Of a stretch of 37,298 nucleotides of DNA, positions 8,111-15,221 are shown one piece after another. The position numbers and the translations under genes were made by a program. Under the pieces are notes generated by a model. The model was not told the DNA's origin. It saw only the letters and a program-made list of their open reading frames with translations, and ran no database searches. Source of the stretch: Lewinellaceae bacterium (GTDB lineage: Bacteria; Bacteroidota; Bacteroidia; Chitinophagales; Saprospiraceae); assembly GCA_029976695.1 (NCBI GenBank), contig JARQTN010000015.1, positions 1 to 37,298 on the forward strand, written 5' to 3'. How positions within the stretch are numbered: position 1 is the first letter of the stretch; the number at the start of each line of letters is the position of its first letter.

Positions 8111-8893
8111 TCAAATTGTACAAATCCCGGACATGAAAGTATGGGCACCACCTGTAATGAATACCCGATCCCCTTTGATGTGCAGCGAGAACATGCCCCC
8201 GCGCGCTGAAACCTGGTTTGTCACAAAATGGTCTTTTCCTGTCCGGGCATGCCAGAATGTAGCCAGTGTTGTCTGTGCTGATCCTGTTGCAGGATCCTCG
8301 TTGACCCCGGATTGCGGATAGAAGCAGCGTGAGACAAAATCCACTGAATTGGCGGGACTGGTCACGATGACTCCTCGTCCGTCAAATCGTGCCAGTTCAT
8401 GAAACGCGACCTGGATCTGCCTGATGTCTGTTTCATTGGGAAATACAAGCAGGTAATCCGATCTGCCTTTGTATGCAGCTTCGGCCGGATTGCTGAAAAA
8501 TGCTGTAATCGGGTGATTCAAAGGCAATTTTTCAATTTTGTCTGCCGGGAAGTCCAGGGTGTAATCTGTGTCATTGACCTGCACGGATATTGGTCCGCTC
8601 CTGGAATCAAACCTGATCGGGTTTTCCTTGTAGCCCAGGTGTTTCGCAAGGACATGACCTGATGCCAGTGTGGCATGCCCGCACAGGTCCACCTCTACGG
8701 TTGGCGTGAACCACCGGATCCTGAGCGGATTTTCGTGCAGCACAAAAAATGCCGTTTCAGAAAGATTGTTTTCGCAGGCAATCTGTTGCATGCGCACATC
8801 CGGTAGCCAGGCTTCCAGCGGACAGACAGCAGCGGGATTTCCATGGAAGATCCTGCTGGCAAATGCATCGACCTGGTAGATTGGAATATGCAT
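8111..8893 (-). CDS. PhzF-family isomerase/epimerase-like protein
   Basis: A 260-residue protein of the PhzF/diaminopimelate-epimerase fold, beginning MHIPIYQVDAFASRIFHGNP. It shows the family's N-N-L-S-E-T-A-F-F motif with the catalytic Glu at 46, the V-D-L-C-G-H-A-T-L-A loop, and the C-terminal V-N-E-D-P-A-T-G-S-A motif. PhzF itself isomerises a phenazine precursor, but most homologues have unknown substrates and no other phenazine gene is present, so the reaction is not assigned. The ATG at 8893 is preferred over 8941: the longer reading would run through the hairpin terminator at 8911-8935, and PhzF homology begins at MHIPIYQVDAF. It lies downstream of the coiled-coil gene but beyond that terminator. 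Confidence 0.9.
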   Translation of the reverse strand: MHIPIYQVDAFASRIFHGNPAAVCPLEAWLPDVRMQQIACENNLSETAFFVLHENPLRIRWFTPTVEVDLCGHATLASGHVLAKHLGYKENPIRFDSRSGPISVQVNDTDYTLDFPADKIEKLPLNHPITAFFSNPAEAAYKGRSDYLLVFPNETDIRQIQVAFHELARFDGRGVIVTSPANSVDFVSRCFYPQSGVNEDPATGSAQTTLATFWHARTGKDHFVTNQVSARGGMFSLHIKGDRVFITGGAHTFMSGICTI

Positions 8894-8910
8894 CGTGAAG
8901 CGATAAAGAG

Positions 8911-8938
8911 AAGGGGCGAAATCCATCCGCCCCTTTTT
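8911..8938 (-). terminator. Hairpin terminator after the coiled-coil gene
   Basis: AAGGGGCG (8911-8918) and CGCCCCTT (8928-8935) form a perfect 8-bp GC-rich stem with a 9-nt loop. It is flanked by a T-run on the plus strand and a pyrimidine-rich stretch on the minus strand, so it could act in either direction. It lies 20 nt after the stop of the minus-strand gene at 8958 and would end that transcript. It also shows that the 8941 start for the PhzF gene is unlikely. Confidence 0.7.
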
Positions 8939-8957
8939 CATGATAATTGATGAGTGA

Positions 8958-9938
8958 CTATTTCAATACAAATCCAGATGATCCGACAAGGTATCCCTTG
9001 TTATACAGCTCAACACTGTACGTGCCCGGCTGAAATTCGATATCCGGCTGCCAGCTGACGCATTCGCTGGTCTCCTCATTCTGGTAGTCAACGAGCTTGA
9101 CCGTCGAGTAGCGCATCTGATCACCTGTCTCGCTCAGTTCCATCAGGCCTGATCCAAGGGATTCGATTGCCATGGTTTCACCAAGCGGATTGATCACGCG
9201 CAGGTAGAATGTTTCGCGTCCCGGCGCGACCACATCGTTCTGGATCGTGCTGAAGCAAATTTTGATCCCGTCGATCGCCTTTGCCCTTTTCCGTTCGACC
9301 TCCTTTCCCGAGTTGCGCAGCTTGAAAGGCTCGACCTCCAGCTTGCTGGTCCTGATCACGGATGCAACAGATACCTTTTTGGCGAGTTTTTCCCTTTCCT
9401 CCGCAAGGGCTTCATTTTCGCTGGTCAGGGCGGCACGAGCGGTCAGCAGCTCATCATTCACCTCCCGTTCTTTCTGGATCTCCGAGGTCAGTACTTTTTT
9501 TTCCTCCTGTAAGACCAGGTTGGTTTGGGTAAGCGCCTCATTTTCCTTTTTCAGGGTCTTGATCTCATCCAGGTATTTCGCTGCGGTGGCCTTCATCCTG
9601 TTGATTTCTTCCCTTGCTTTCTGGTAATTTTTCTCGGACACAAGGAGTACAGATATCTGGTCTTTCTGGTTTTTCAGGTCAGCTTTGAGGGTCTCGATCA
9701 TGGCGTTGGCCTCCATGTTGTCCCCACGCAGTTCCTCCAGGTCTGACAAGGCCTGGTAATATTCCTTTTCGAGGTCCGACTGCAATTTCTGGGATTCGAT
9801 CAATTCGGCATTTTGTTTTTTGATCAGTTTATCCTGATTGATTTTGCTGTACATCAGGTAACCGTTCAGTCCCAGCAATGCGATGATGAAAACGGTTGCG
9901 ATCGCTTTTAACCGCTGGCTTGATGATGAAGTACTCAT
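8958..9938 (-). CDS. Membrane-anchored coiled-coil protein
   Basis: A 326-residue protein not recognised as a named family. A Ser-rich N-terminus is followed by one transmembrane segment (about 11-29, AIATVFIIALLGLNGYLMY). A long heptad-rich coiled coil (about 33-200, rich in Glu, Lys, Leu and Ala) comes next, then a C-terminal domain of about 115 residues that looks beta-rich: KICFSTIQNDVV, FYLRVINPLGE, and Y-S-V-E-L-Y-N-K-G. Similar proteins are seen in Bacteroidota as hypotheticals. The architecture suggests an inner-membrane protein whose C-terminal sandwich is held away from the membrane by a helical stalk (inference). It is divergent from the exonuclease gene at 10110, and a terminator follows it. 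Confidence 0.75.
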   Translation of the reverse strand: MSTSSSSQRLKAIATVFIIALLGLNGYLMYSKINQDKLIKKQNAELIESQKLQSDLEKEYYQALSDLEELRGDNMEANAMIETLKADLKNQKDQISVLLVSEKNYQKAREEINRMKATAAKYLDEIKTLKKENEALTQTNLVLQEEKKVLTSEIQKEREVNDELLTARAALTSENEALAEEREKLAKKVSVASVIRTSKLEVEPFKLRNSGKEVERKRAKAIDGIKICFSTIQNDVVAPGRETFYLRVINPLGETMAIESLGSGLMELSETGDQMRYSTVKLVDYQNEETSECVSWQPDIEFQPGTYSVELYNKGYLVGSSGFVLK

Positions 9939-10109
9939 AAAAGTCTACTTTTGTTTGATATTATCCAGGTCTAAAAAATGTACCGGTTGATCACTGAAAG
10001 GGCAAGAGAAATATGTATGGCAGAAGACGTTTCAGTGGTGCTAAAACGCCGCTACACCAGTTAAAATTACATAGAATTTGGAGATTTTGAAAATCAATTG
10101 CACGATCAA

Positions 10110-10853
10110 ATGAGCGGCCAGGTGGCATTGGATAAGATCCTCTTCATGGATATCGAGACGGTATCGGCTGCACCGGATTGGGATGCTCTTGGCGAAACCG
10201 AACGGGAACTCTGGCGGAAAAAATCGCAGTATTGGGTCAGGGACCTCGATCAACCAGGCGATGAGGACTATGGTCGGACCTACATGGACAAGGCAGCCAT
10301 ATATGCAGAGTTTGGCAGGATAATCGTGATTTCGGCAGGATTCCTCAGCAAAACTTCTTCCGGATACCGGATGCGCATCAAATCATACATTGGTGAAACC
10401 GAAAAGCAGTTGTTGGCTTCTTTTGCCGGGATGCTCGAGGAATACTATCCCAAGCCCGGCGAATACGGGATCTGCGGACACAATATCAAGGAGTTTGATG
10501 TGCCATACATCTGCCGCAGGATGCTGATCGATGATGTGCCGATCCCGACGATCCTCCAGGTGCGTGGAAAAAAGCCATGGGAGGTAGGTCACCTGATCGA
10601 CACCATGGACCTGTGGAAATTTGGCGACCTGAAAAACTATACTTCGCTGGACCTGCTCGCACATACACTGGGTATCCCTTCACCAAAAGACGACATTGAC
10701 GGAAGTCAGGTCGGGCGTGTATACCATGAAGAGCATGACCTGGACCGGATAAAAAGGTACTGCGAGAAGGATGTTCTGACCGTTGCCCAGGTATACCTCC
10801 GGCTCAACCAGTTTACGCAATTGAAAGAAGATCAAATCGAATTTATCCCCTGA
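10110..10853 (+). CDS. Predicted 3'-5' exonuclease, PolB-like DEDDy family
   Basis: A 247-residue protein with the exonuclease motifs of the DNA polymerase B-like proofreading family. Exo I is ILFMDIET (Asp14, Glu16), exo II is ICGHNIKEFDVPYICRR, and exo III is RYCEKDVLTVAQVYL with the Tyr and Asp of the DEDDy class. It would remove nucleotides from 3' ends of DNA with two bound metal ions. No polymerase domain is attached; stand-alone versions (PF10108-like) are common in Bacteroidota. The ATG at 10110 is chosen over a TTG 12 nt upstream. The rpe gene begins 2 nt after its stop, so the two are likely co-transcribed. Confidence 0.85.
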   Translation: MSGQVALDKILFMDIETVSAAPDWDALGETERELWRKKSQYWVRDLDQPGDEDYGRTYMDKAAIYAEFGRIIVISAGFLSKTSSGYRMRIKSYIGETEKQLLASFAGMLEEYYPKPGEYGICGHNIKEFDVPYICRRMLIDDVPIPTILQVRGKKPWEVGHLIDTMDLWKFGDLKNYTSLDLLAHTLGIPSPKDDIDGSQVGRVYHEEHDLDRIKRYCEKDVLTVAQVYLRLNQFTQLKEDQIEFIP

Positions 10854-10855
10854 CA

Positions 10856-11548
10856 ATGAATTCAAATATGAAACATGTGAGTCATCTCATTGCCCCTTCA
10901 CTGCTTGCATCTGATTTTGCCCACCTGGAGGAGGAAGTGAACCTGGTGAATCAATCCGATGCAGACTGGCTCCACCTGGATGTAATGGACGGGCATTTTG
11001 TCCCGAATATCAGTTTCGGATTTCCCGTGATCAAGGCTGCAAAAAAGTATAGCAAGGTGCCCTGTGATGTCCACCTGATGATCGAAAAACCCGACCAGTA
11101 CGTGGAGCGTTTCCGGGAAGCGGGGGCGGACATCATTTCCGTGCATTACGAAGCCTGCCCAAACCTGCACCGGACGATCCAGCTGATCAAAAGTACAGGT
11201 GCAAAGGCCGGTGTGGCTATCAATCCGCATACATCAGTGACATTGCTCGAAGACATCCTGGAAGATGTGGACATGGTCCTTGTGATGTCTGTGAACCCGG
11301 GTTACGGCGGCCAGAAATTCATCTACCAGTCCATCCCCAAGATCCGGAAACTGCGCGCCATGATGGATGAACGCAATATCCGTGCGCTCATCGAGGTAGA
11401 TGGAGGGGTTGGCCTGCAGAATGCAGAGAAGATCCTCCAGGCGGGTGCCGATGTCCTCGTGGCCGGCAGCAGCGTGTTCAGGGCAGAAGACCCGAAGGAT
11501 GCCATCTACAGGCTGAAAACGATTGGAAAGGAGACTATATTCGTCTGA
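10856..11548 (+). CDS. rpe: Ribulose-phosphate 3-epimerase
   Basis: A 230-residue TIM-barrel enzyme interconverting ribulose 5-phosphate and xylulose 5-phosphate in the pentose phosphate pathway. Diagnostic motifs are all present: APSLLASDFA, HLDVMDGHFVPNISFG (catalytic Asp and metal-binding His), DVHLMIEKPD, VMSVNPGYGGQKFI, and EVDGGVG with the second catalytic Asp, then VLVAGSSVF at the phosphate site. The length is normal. Translation may start at this ATG or at ATG 10868 (MKHVSHLIAPSLL). It follows the exonuclease gene by 2 nt, and the TonB receptor gene begins 40 nt after it on the same strand. Confidence 0.97.
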   Translation: MNSNMKHVSHLIAPSLLASDFAHLEEEVNLVNQSDADWLHLDVMDGHFVPNISFGFPVIKAAKKYSKVPCDVHLMIEKPDQYVERFREAGADIISVHYEACPNLHRTIQLIKSTGAKAGVAINPHTSVTLLEDILEDVDMVLVMSVNPGYGGQKFIYQSIPKIRKLRAMMDERNIRALIEVDGGVGLQNAEKILQAGADVLVAGSSVFRAEDPKDAIYRLKTIGKETIFV

Positions 11549-11588
11549 TTTTCGTTACCTGTTTGATTTCCACTGAATCCATATCTGC

Positions 11589-14126
11589 ATGCGTCTGATC
11601 ATCATCCTTTTTGCCTGGCTCATGGTTTTTGCTGCTGAGGGCCAACCAATATCCGGAAAGGCCGTTGTCCGCGGCGAAGTGACGGACAGGGCGAGTGGAG
11701 AGCCGGTCGAACTGGTGGTCATCTTTCAGCAGGAAACACAGAATGTCGTGGAGACCGGTGAGACGGGAAAATACAGGATCGAGGTAGAGGCTGAAAAAGC
11801 CTTTTCGCTTGAATACCGGCGCATCGGCTTTCAAACCTATGTCCAGGTTTTCGAGGCCCTCCCGGCAGGTACGGACCTGACAGTGAATGTGGCCCTGGTG
11901 GCGGCAGATTCTGACCTTGAAGTTGTGGTGACAGAGCAAAGGCTTGATGAGGGAGGCATGGTGCGGGAGAATGTCGAACCGATCAAGCTCATCCCGACAG
12001 CGACCGGAAACCTCGAATCCATCCTGCCCCATATCGCTCTGGGTACCAGTTCGGGCACCGGGGGAGAACTATCCAGCCAGTACAATGTACGTGGTGGAAA
12101 CTACGATGAAAACCTGGTGTATGTCAACGATTTTGAGATCTATCGCCCGCAATTGATCCGCATCAGCCAGCAGGAGGGTTTGAGTTTCCCGAATATTGAC
12201 CTGATCAAGGAATTGAAATTCTCCTCCGGGGGATTTGAATCAAAATACGGTGACAAGATGTCTTCCGTGCTGGATATCCACTATAAACGGCCGGACAGTA
12301 CCCGTGCCTCTGCCTCGGCTTCGCTGCTGGGTGCCAGTGCCCACCTGGAGGGGAGTATCCGCAACCGGGCGAACAAATACAAGCGCTTTCGGTACCTGGT
12401 CGGGGCGCGGTACAAAACAAACCAGTACCTGCTCTCCACACTCCAGGTTGAAGGAGAATATTCCCCGGACTTCGTCGATATCCAGACCTACCTGACCTAT
12501 GACCTCACGCGTGACCTCCAGGTTGAGTTCCTCGGGAATTTCAACAACAGCATTTACAATTTTGTCCCGGTTTCCGGTGATGTGGCACAGGGGCTGATCG
12601 ATTTTGCGCTGCGGCTCCGCACGACATTCCAGGGATCAGAAACGGATGCCTTCAGGAATGGCATGGGCGGTGTTTCCATGACGTACCTGCCTGACAGGGA
12701 CCGGAATCCCATTTTTTTGAAGTTCCTGGCATCCACCTACCAGAGCAAGGAGTCAGAAAAGTTCGATATCCTGGGTGACTACAGGCTGAGCCAGATCGAA
12801 ACGAACCTGGGGAGTGACAACGCAGGGGAGGAGATCCTTGTCCTGGGTACCGGGACCCAGCACTTGTACACACGCAACCTGTTTGTTGCAAATGTGACGA
12901 ACCTGGCGCACCGGGGAGGGATCGAACTGCAAAAGGAGACAGGTACAGCCGCACAGGAAATCGTCCATTTTTTGCAGTGGGGCGCCAAATACCAGCGTGA
13001 AGACATTTTCGACAAGATCAATGAATGGGAACGCCTGGATAGTGCCGGATATTCACTTCCATTTGACCCTGATGTCGTGCAGTTGCAATCTGTCCTGAAG
13101 ACGCGCAATGACCTCGAATCCAATCGCTTTACATTTTACGTGCAGGACAGTTACAGCAACATCCGGTTAAACAAATCCGAACTCAGGCTGACCATGGGCC
13201 TGCGCGGAAGTTACTGGGATCTCAACAATGAGTTTCTCCTGAGCCCCCGTTTCCAGCTTCTGTACAAGCCCCTTGGGTCAGAAAAGGATGTTTCCTACCG
13301 CTTTGCTGCCGGCATTTACAACCAGCCGCCCTTTTACCGGGAATTGCGCAGGCTGGACGGAACTGTGAACCGCAACCTGAAGTCCCAGAAAAGTGCCCAC
13401 ATCGTTGCCGGCATGACCAGTGATTTCGGCCCTGAAGTGAACGGGAAAAAGAAATTCAGGCTGATTATGGAAGCCTATTACAAGAGGCTCTGGGATCTTG
13501 TTTCCTATGACATTGACAACGTGCGCATCCGGTACTCCGGGGAGAATGATGCCACCGGGTACGTGATGGGGCTGGACTTGCGTATCAACGGTGAATTTGT
13601 TCCCGGGGCAGAGTCCTGGTTCAACCTTTCCCTGCTCAGGGCGCGTGAGAAACTGGACGGCATCGAGCACCTGCGCCGCGAGATCGGCGAGACGGAGGCA
13701 TCTGTGGTGAATGACGTGCCCCGGCCCACGGACAATGCGCTGCGGATGAATATCTTTTTCCAGGACCACCTTCCCATGAATGAGAATTTCAAGGTGCATG
13801 TCAATCTTTCCTATGGCACCGGACTTCCGTTTGGCCTGAAGGACAATAACCGGATCTACCGCAATACATACCGTTTCAGGTCTTACCAGCGTGTGGATGT
13901 GGGGTTCAGCCTTGCCCTCTGGGAAAGGCAAATGCGCCAGAAGCACCCCAGGCACCCGCTGCGGTTTGCCCGGTCCAGCTGGCTGAGCCTTGAAGTGTTT
14001 AACCTGCTGGACATCCGGAACGAGGCATCGAAAACCTGGATCAAGACGGTGTACAACCAGCAATTTGCCATTTCTAACTTTCTCACTTCAAGGCGTCTGA
14101 ATTTGCGATTCAGGTTTGATTTCTGA
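11589..14126 (+). CDS. TonB-dependent outer-membrane receptor with carboxypeptidase-regulatory-like domain
   Basis: An 845-residue protein. A signal peptide (about 1-18, ending AAEGQ) is followed by a CarboxypepD_reg-like beta-sandwich (about 24-110: V-V-R-G-E-V-T-D-R-A-S-G-E-P-V-E and Y-R-R-I-G-F-Q-T-Y). A plug domain then holds S-Q-Y-N-V-R-G-G-N-Y-D-E-N-L-V-Y-V-N-D-F-E (about 161-182) and K-F-S-S-G-G-F-E-S-K-Y-G-D-K. The remainder is a beta-barrel ending in aromatic residues (R-F-R-F-D-F), as expected for BAM-inserted barrels. It takes up a substrate using TonB/ExbBD energy. No SusD partner follows, so it is not a classic SusCD pair, and the ligand cannot be inferred. The 40-nt gap from rpe has no clear promoter. 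Confidence 0.9.
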   Translation: MRLIIILFAWLMVFAAEGQPISGKAVVRGEVTDRASGEPVELVVIFQQETQNVVETGETGKYRIEVEAEKAFSLEYRRIGFQTYVQVFEALPAGTDLTVNVALVAADSDLEVVVTEQRLDEGGMVRENVEPIKLIPTATGNLESILPHIALGTSSGTGGELSSQYNVRGGNYDENLVYVNDFEIYRPQLIRISQQEGLSFPNIDLIKELKFSSGGFESKYGDKMSSVLDIHYKRPDSTRASASASLLGASAHLEGSIRNRANKYKRFRYLVGARYKTNQYLLSTLQVEGEYSPDFVDIQTYLTYDLTRDLQVEFLGNFNNSIYNFVPVSGDVAQGLIDFALRLRTTFQGSETDAFRNGMGGVSMTYLPDRDRNPIFLKFLASTYQSKESEKFDILGDYRLSQIETNLGSDNAGEEILVLGTGTQHLYTRNLFVANVTNLAHRGGIELQKETGTAAQEIVHFLQWGAKYQREDIFDKINEWERLDSAGYSLPFDPDVVQLQSVLKTRNDLESNRFTFYVQDSYSNIRLNKSELRLTMGLRGSYWDLNNEFLLSPRFQLLYKPLGSEKDVSYRFAAGIYNQPPFYRELRRLDGTVNRNLKSQKSAHIVAGMTSDFGPEVNGKKKFRLIMEAYYKRLWDLVSYDIDNVRIRYSGENDATGYVMGLDLRINGEFVPGAESWFNLSLLRAREKLDGIEHLRREIGETEASVVNDVPRPTDNALRMNIFFQDHLPMNENFKVHVNLSYGTGLPFGLKDNNRIYRNTYRFRSYQRVDVGFSLALWERQMRQKHPRHPLRFARSSWLSLEVFNLLDIRNEASKTWIKTVYNQQFAISNFLTSRRLNLRFRFDF

Positions 14127-14144
14127 ATTTATATCCTATCTTTG
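14115..14144 (+). promoter_or_regulatory. Bacteroidota-type promoter for rpsP
   Basis: TTTG (14115-14118), an 18-bp spacer, then a perfect TATCTTTG -7 box (14137-14144). The -33 element lies inside the last codons of the TonB receptor gene. The predicted leader is about 65 nt and contains a small hairpin (CTTGT/ACAAG, 14166-14178) before the rpsP ATG. Confidence 0.7.
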
Positions 14145-14215
14145 CTGGCCGTTAAAATCCCGTGGCTTGTTTTACAAGGGAATCGGGTATGGTTGAACCA
14201 AATAAATTTTGACTC

Positions 14216-15010
14216 ATGGCAGTAAAAATCAGACTTCAGAGAAAAGGGCGTACCAAAAGGCCTTTTTACCACATTGTCGTCGCTGATGCAAGAGCTCCCC
14301 GCGACGGCCGTTTCATTGAAAAACTAGGTGTTTATAACCCGATGACAAAGCCCGCAACCATCGAGCTGGACCAGATGCGTGCATACGAATGGCTCACCAT
14401 GGGTGCACAGCCAACAGATACAGCAAGGGCAATTCTCCGTTTCAAGGGCGTCTTGAAGTATAAGCACCTGATGCGCGGCGTAAAGAAAGGCGCCCTGACC
14501 CAGGAAGAAGCAGATGCACAATGGAAGGAGTGGATCGCCCAGAAAGAGGCGAAAGTGGCTGCTCGCAAGGAAGCAACCGAGAAGGAGCAAGCAGATTGGC
14601 TTGCCCGGATAGACGGTACAGTAAAAGCGGTGAAAAAGGCAGAGAGCACGGTTTCTGCAGATGATGAAGGCAAAAACCCGCAGGCAGTTGCACAATCCCA
14701 GAAGACGCTGGCTGAACTCGCCGCGGAAAGTGCACCTGCTGAACTCGAGATCACAGAAGAAAAACCAGTACAGGAAGAAGCACAGCCGGCCCGGGAAACT
14801 GCGGAAGCAGAGGCCCCGGCCGATCAAGTTGAAGAAGAAGTCCCGGTCGAAGAACCAAAATCTGAGGCTCCTGCCGAACCGGCTGAGGAAGCAGCTCCTG
14901 CCGAGGAGGAACCAAAGGCAGAGGCCCATGCAGAAGAACCGGCTGCCACGGAAGCAGAACAGGCACAATCTGAAGACGATGATTCCGAGGTAAAATCAGA
15001 AGAAGAATAA
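14216..15010 (+). CDS. rpsP: Small ribosomal subunit protein bS16 with long acidic C-terminal extension
   Basis: A 264-residue protein. Residues 1 to about 82 are a normal S16: [42 protein letters not shown], and W-L[10 protein letters not shown]. S16 helps assemble the 30S body. E. coli S16 has 82 residues, so about 180 residues are extra. The extension is first a charged helical stretch (about 95-145, rich in Lys, Glu and Ala), then a low-complexity Glu/Ala/Pro-rich tail ending [11 protein letters not shown]. Moderate extensions are known in Bacteroidota S16; this one is long. Single-gene unit with its own promoter (14115-14144) and terminator (15049-15080). Confidence 0.95.
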   Translation: MAVKIRLQRKGRTKRPFYHIVVADARAPRDGRFIEKLGVYNPMTKPATIELDQMRAYEWLTMGAQPTDTARAILRFKGVLKYKHLMRGVKKGALTQEEADAQWKEWIAQKEAKVAARKEATEKEQADWLARIDGTVKAVKKAESTVSADDEGKNPQAVAQSQKTLAELAAESAPAELEITEEKPVQEEAQPARETAEAEAPADQVEEEVPVEEPKSEAPAEPAEEAAPAEEEPKAEAHAEEPAATEAEQAQSEDDDSEVKSEEE

Positions 15011-15048
15011 CCCGGAACACAACGGACAGCGACTTTAAACAGGATATG

Positions 15049-15080
15049 AAAAGCCGACCCGAATAAGGGCCGGCTTTTTT
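15049..15080 (+). terminator. Intrinsic terminator after rpsP
   Basis: AAAAGCCG (15049-15056) pairs with CGGCTTTT within 15071-15080. After one mismatch the stem continues with CCC against GGG around a 6-nt GAATAA loop, and the right arm ends in TTTTTT. It lies 38 nt after the rpsP stop. Confidence 0.85.
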
Positions 15081-15115
15081 CATGCTCCATACAGGCCAAT
15101 CTGAGGTCTTTTCAC

Positions 15116-15123
15116 TATATTTG
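15116..15123 (+). promoter_or_regulatory. Candidate -7 element upstream of the 15222 operon
   Basis: TATATTTG is a perfect TAnnTTTG -7 box, 99 nt before the ATG at 15222. No TTTG -33 box is seen at 18-20 bp upstream, so support is partial. The predicted start of transcription (about 15130) would put most of the repeat structure at 15136-15181 into the leader RNA. Confidence 0.45.
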
Positions 15124-15144
15124 ATCACTTAGAAATTGATCACT
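15121..15144 (+). repeat. Direct repeat of TTGATCACT, 15-bp period
   Basis: TTGATCACT occurs at 15121-15129 and again at 15136-15144. Each copy contains the palindrome TGATCA. The first copy overlaps the candidate -7 box at 15116-15123, so the pair could be an operator. The same 9-mer also occurs upstream of the exonuclease gene (9987-9995). Confidence 0.6.
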
Positions 15145-15145
15145 A

Positions 15146-15181
15146 AATACCTAGTAAGGCTTCTGCGCGTTACTAGGTATT
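15146..15181 (+). repeat. Perfect 12-bp inverted repeat in the leader of the 15222 operon
   Basis: AATACCTAGTAA (15146-15157) and TTACTAGGTATT (15170-15181) are exact reverse complements separated by a 12-nt GC-richer loop. It is not followed by a T-run, so it is not an ordinary terminator. It could be a leader hairpin or a protein-binding operator, 40 nt before the start codon. Confidence 0.8.
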
Positions 15182-15221
15182 CATTTATTAAAGAAAAAGG
15201 TTATACAAAAAGCTGATTCAT

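Noticed and set aside
8894-8941. N-terminal 16-residue extension of the PhzF-family protein
   Set aside because: Would be encoded by the hairpin terminator; family homology starts at the ATG at 8893.
13278-14063. Minus-strand 261-codon ORF
   Set aside because: Lies opposite the barrel region of the TonB-dependent receptor; no family features.
14663-15010. Tandem repeat array in the S16 tail
   Set aside because: Repetitive in composition (Glu, Ala, Pro) but no exact unit repeats in register; better described as low-complexity protein sequence.
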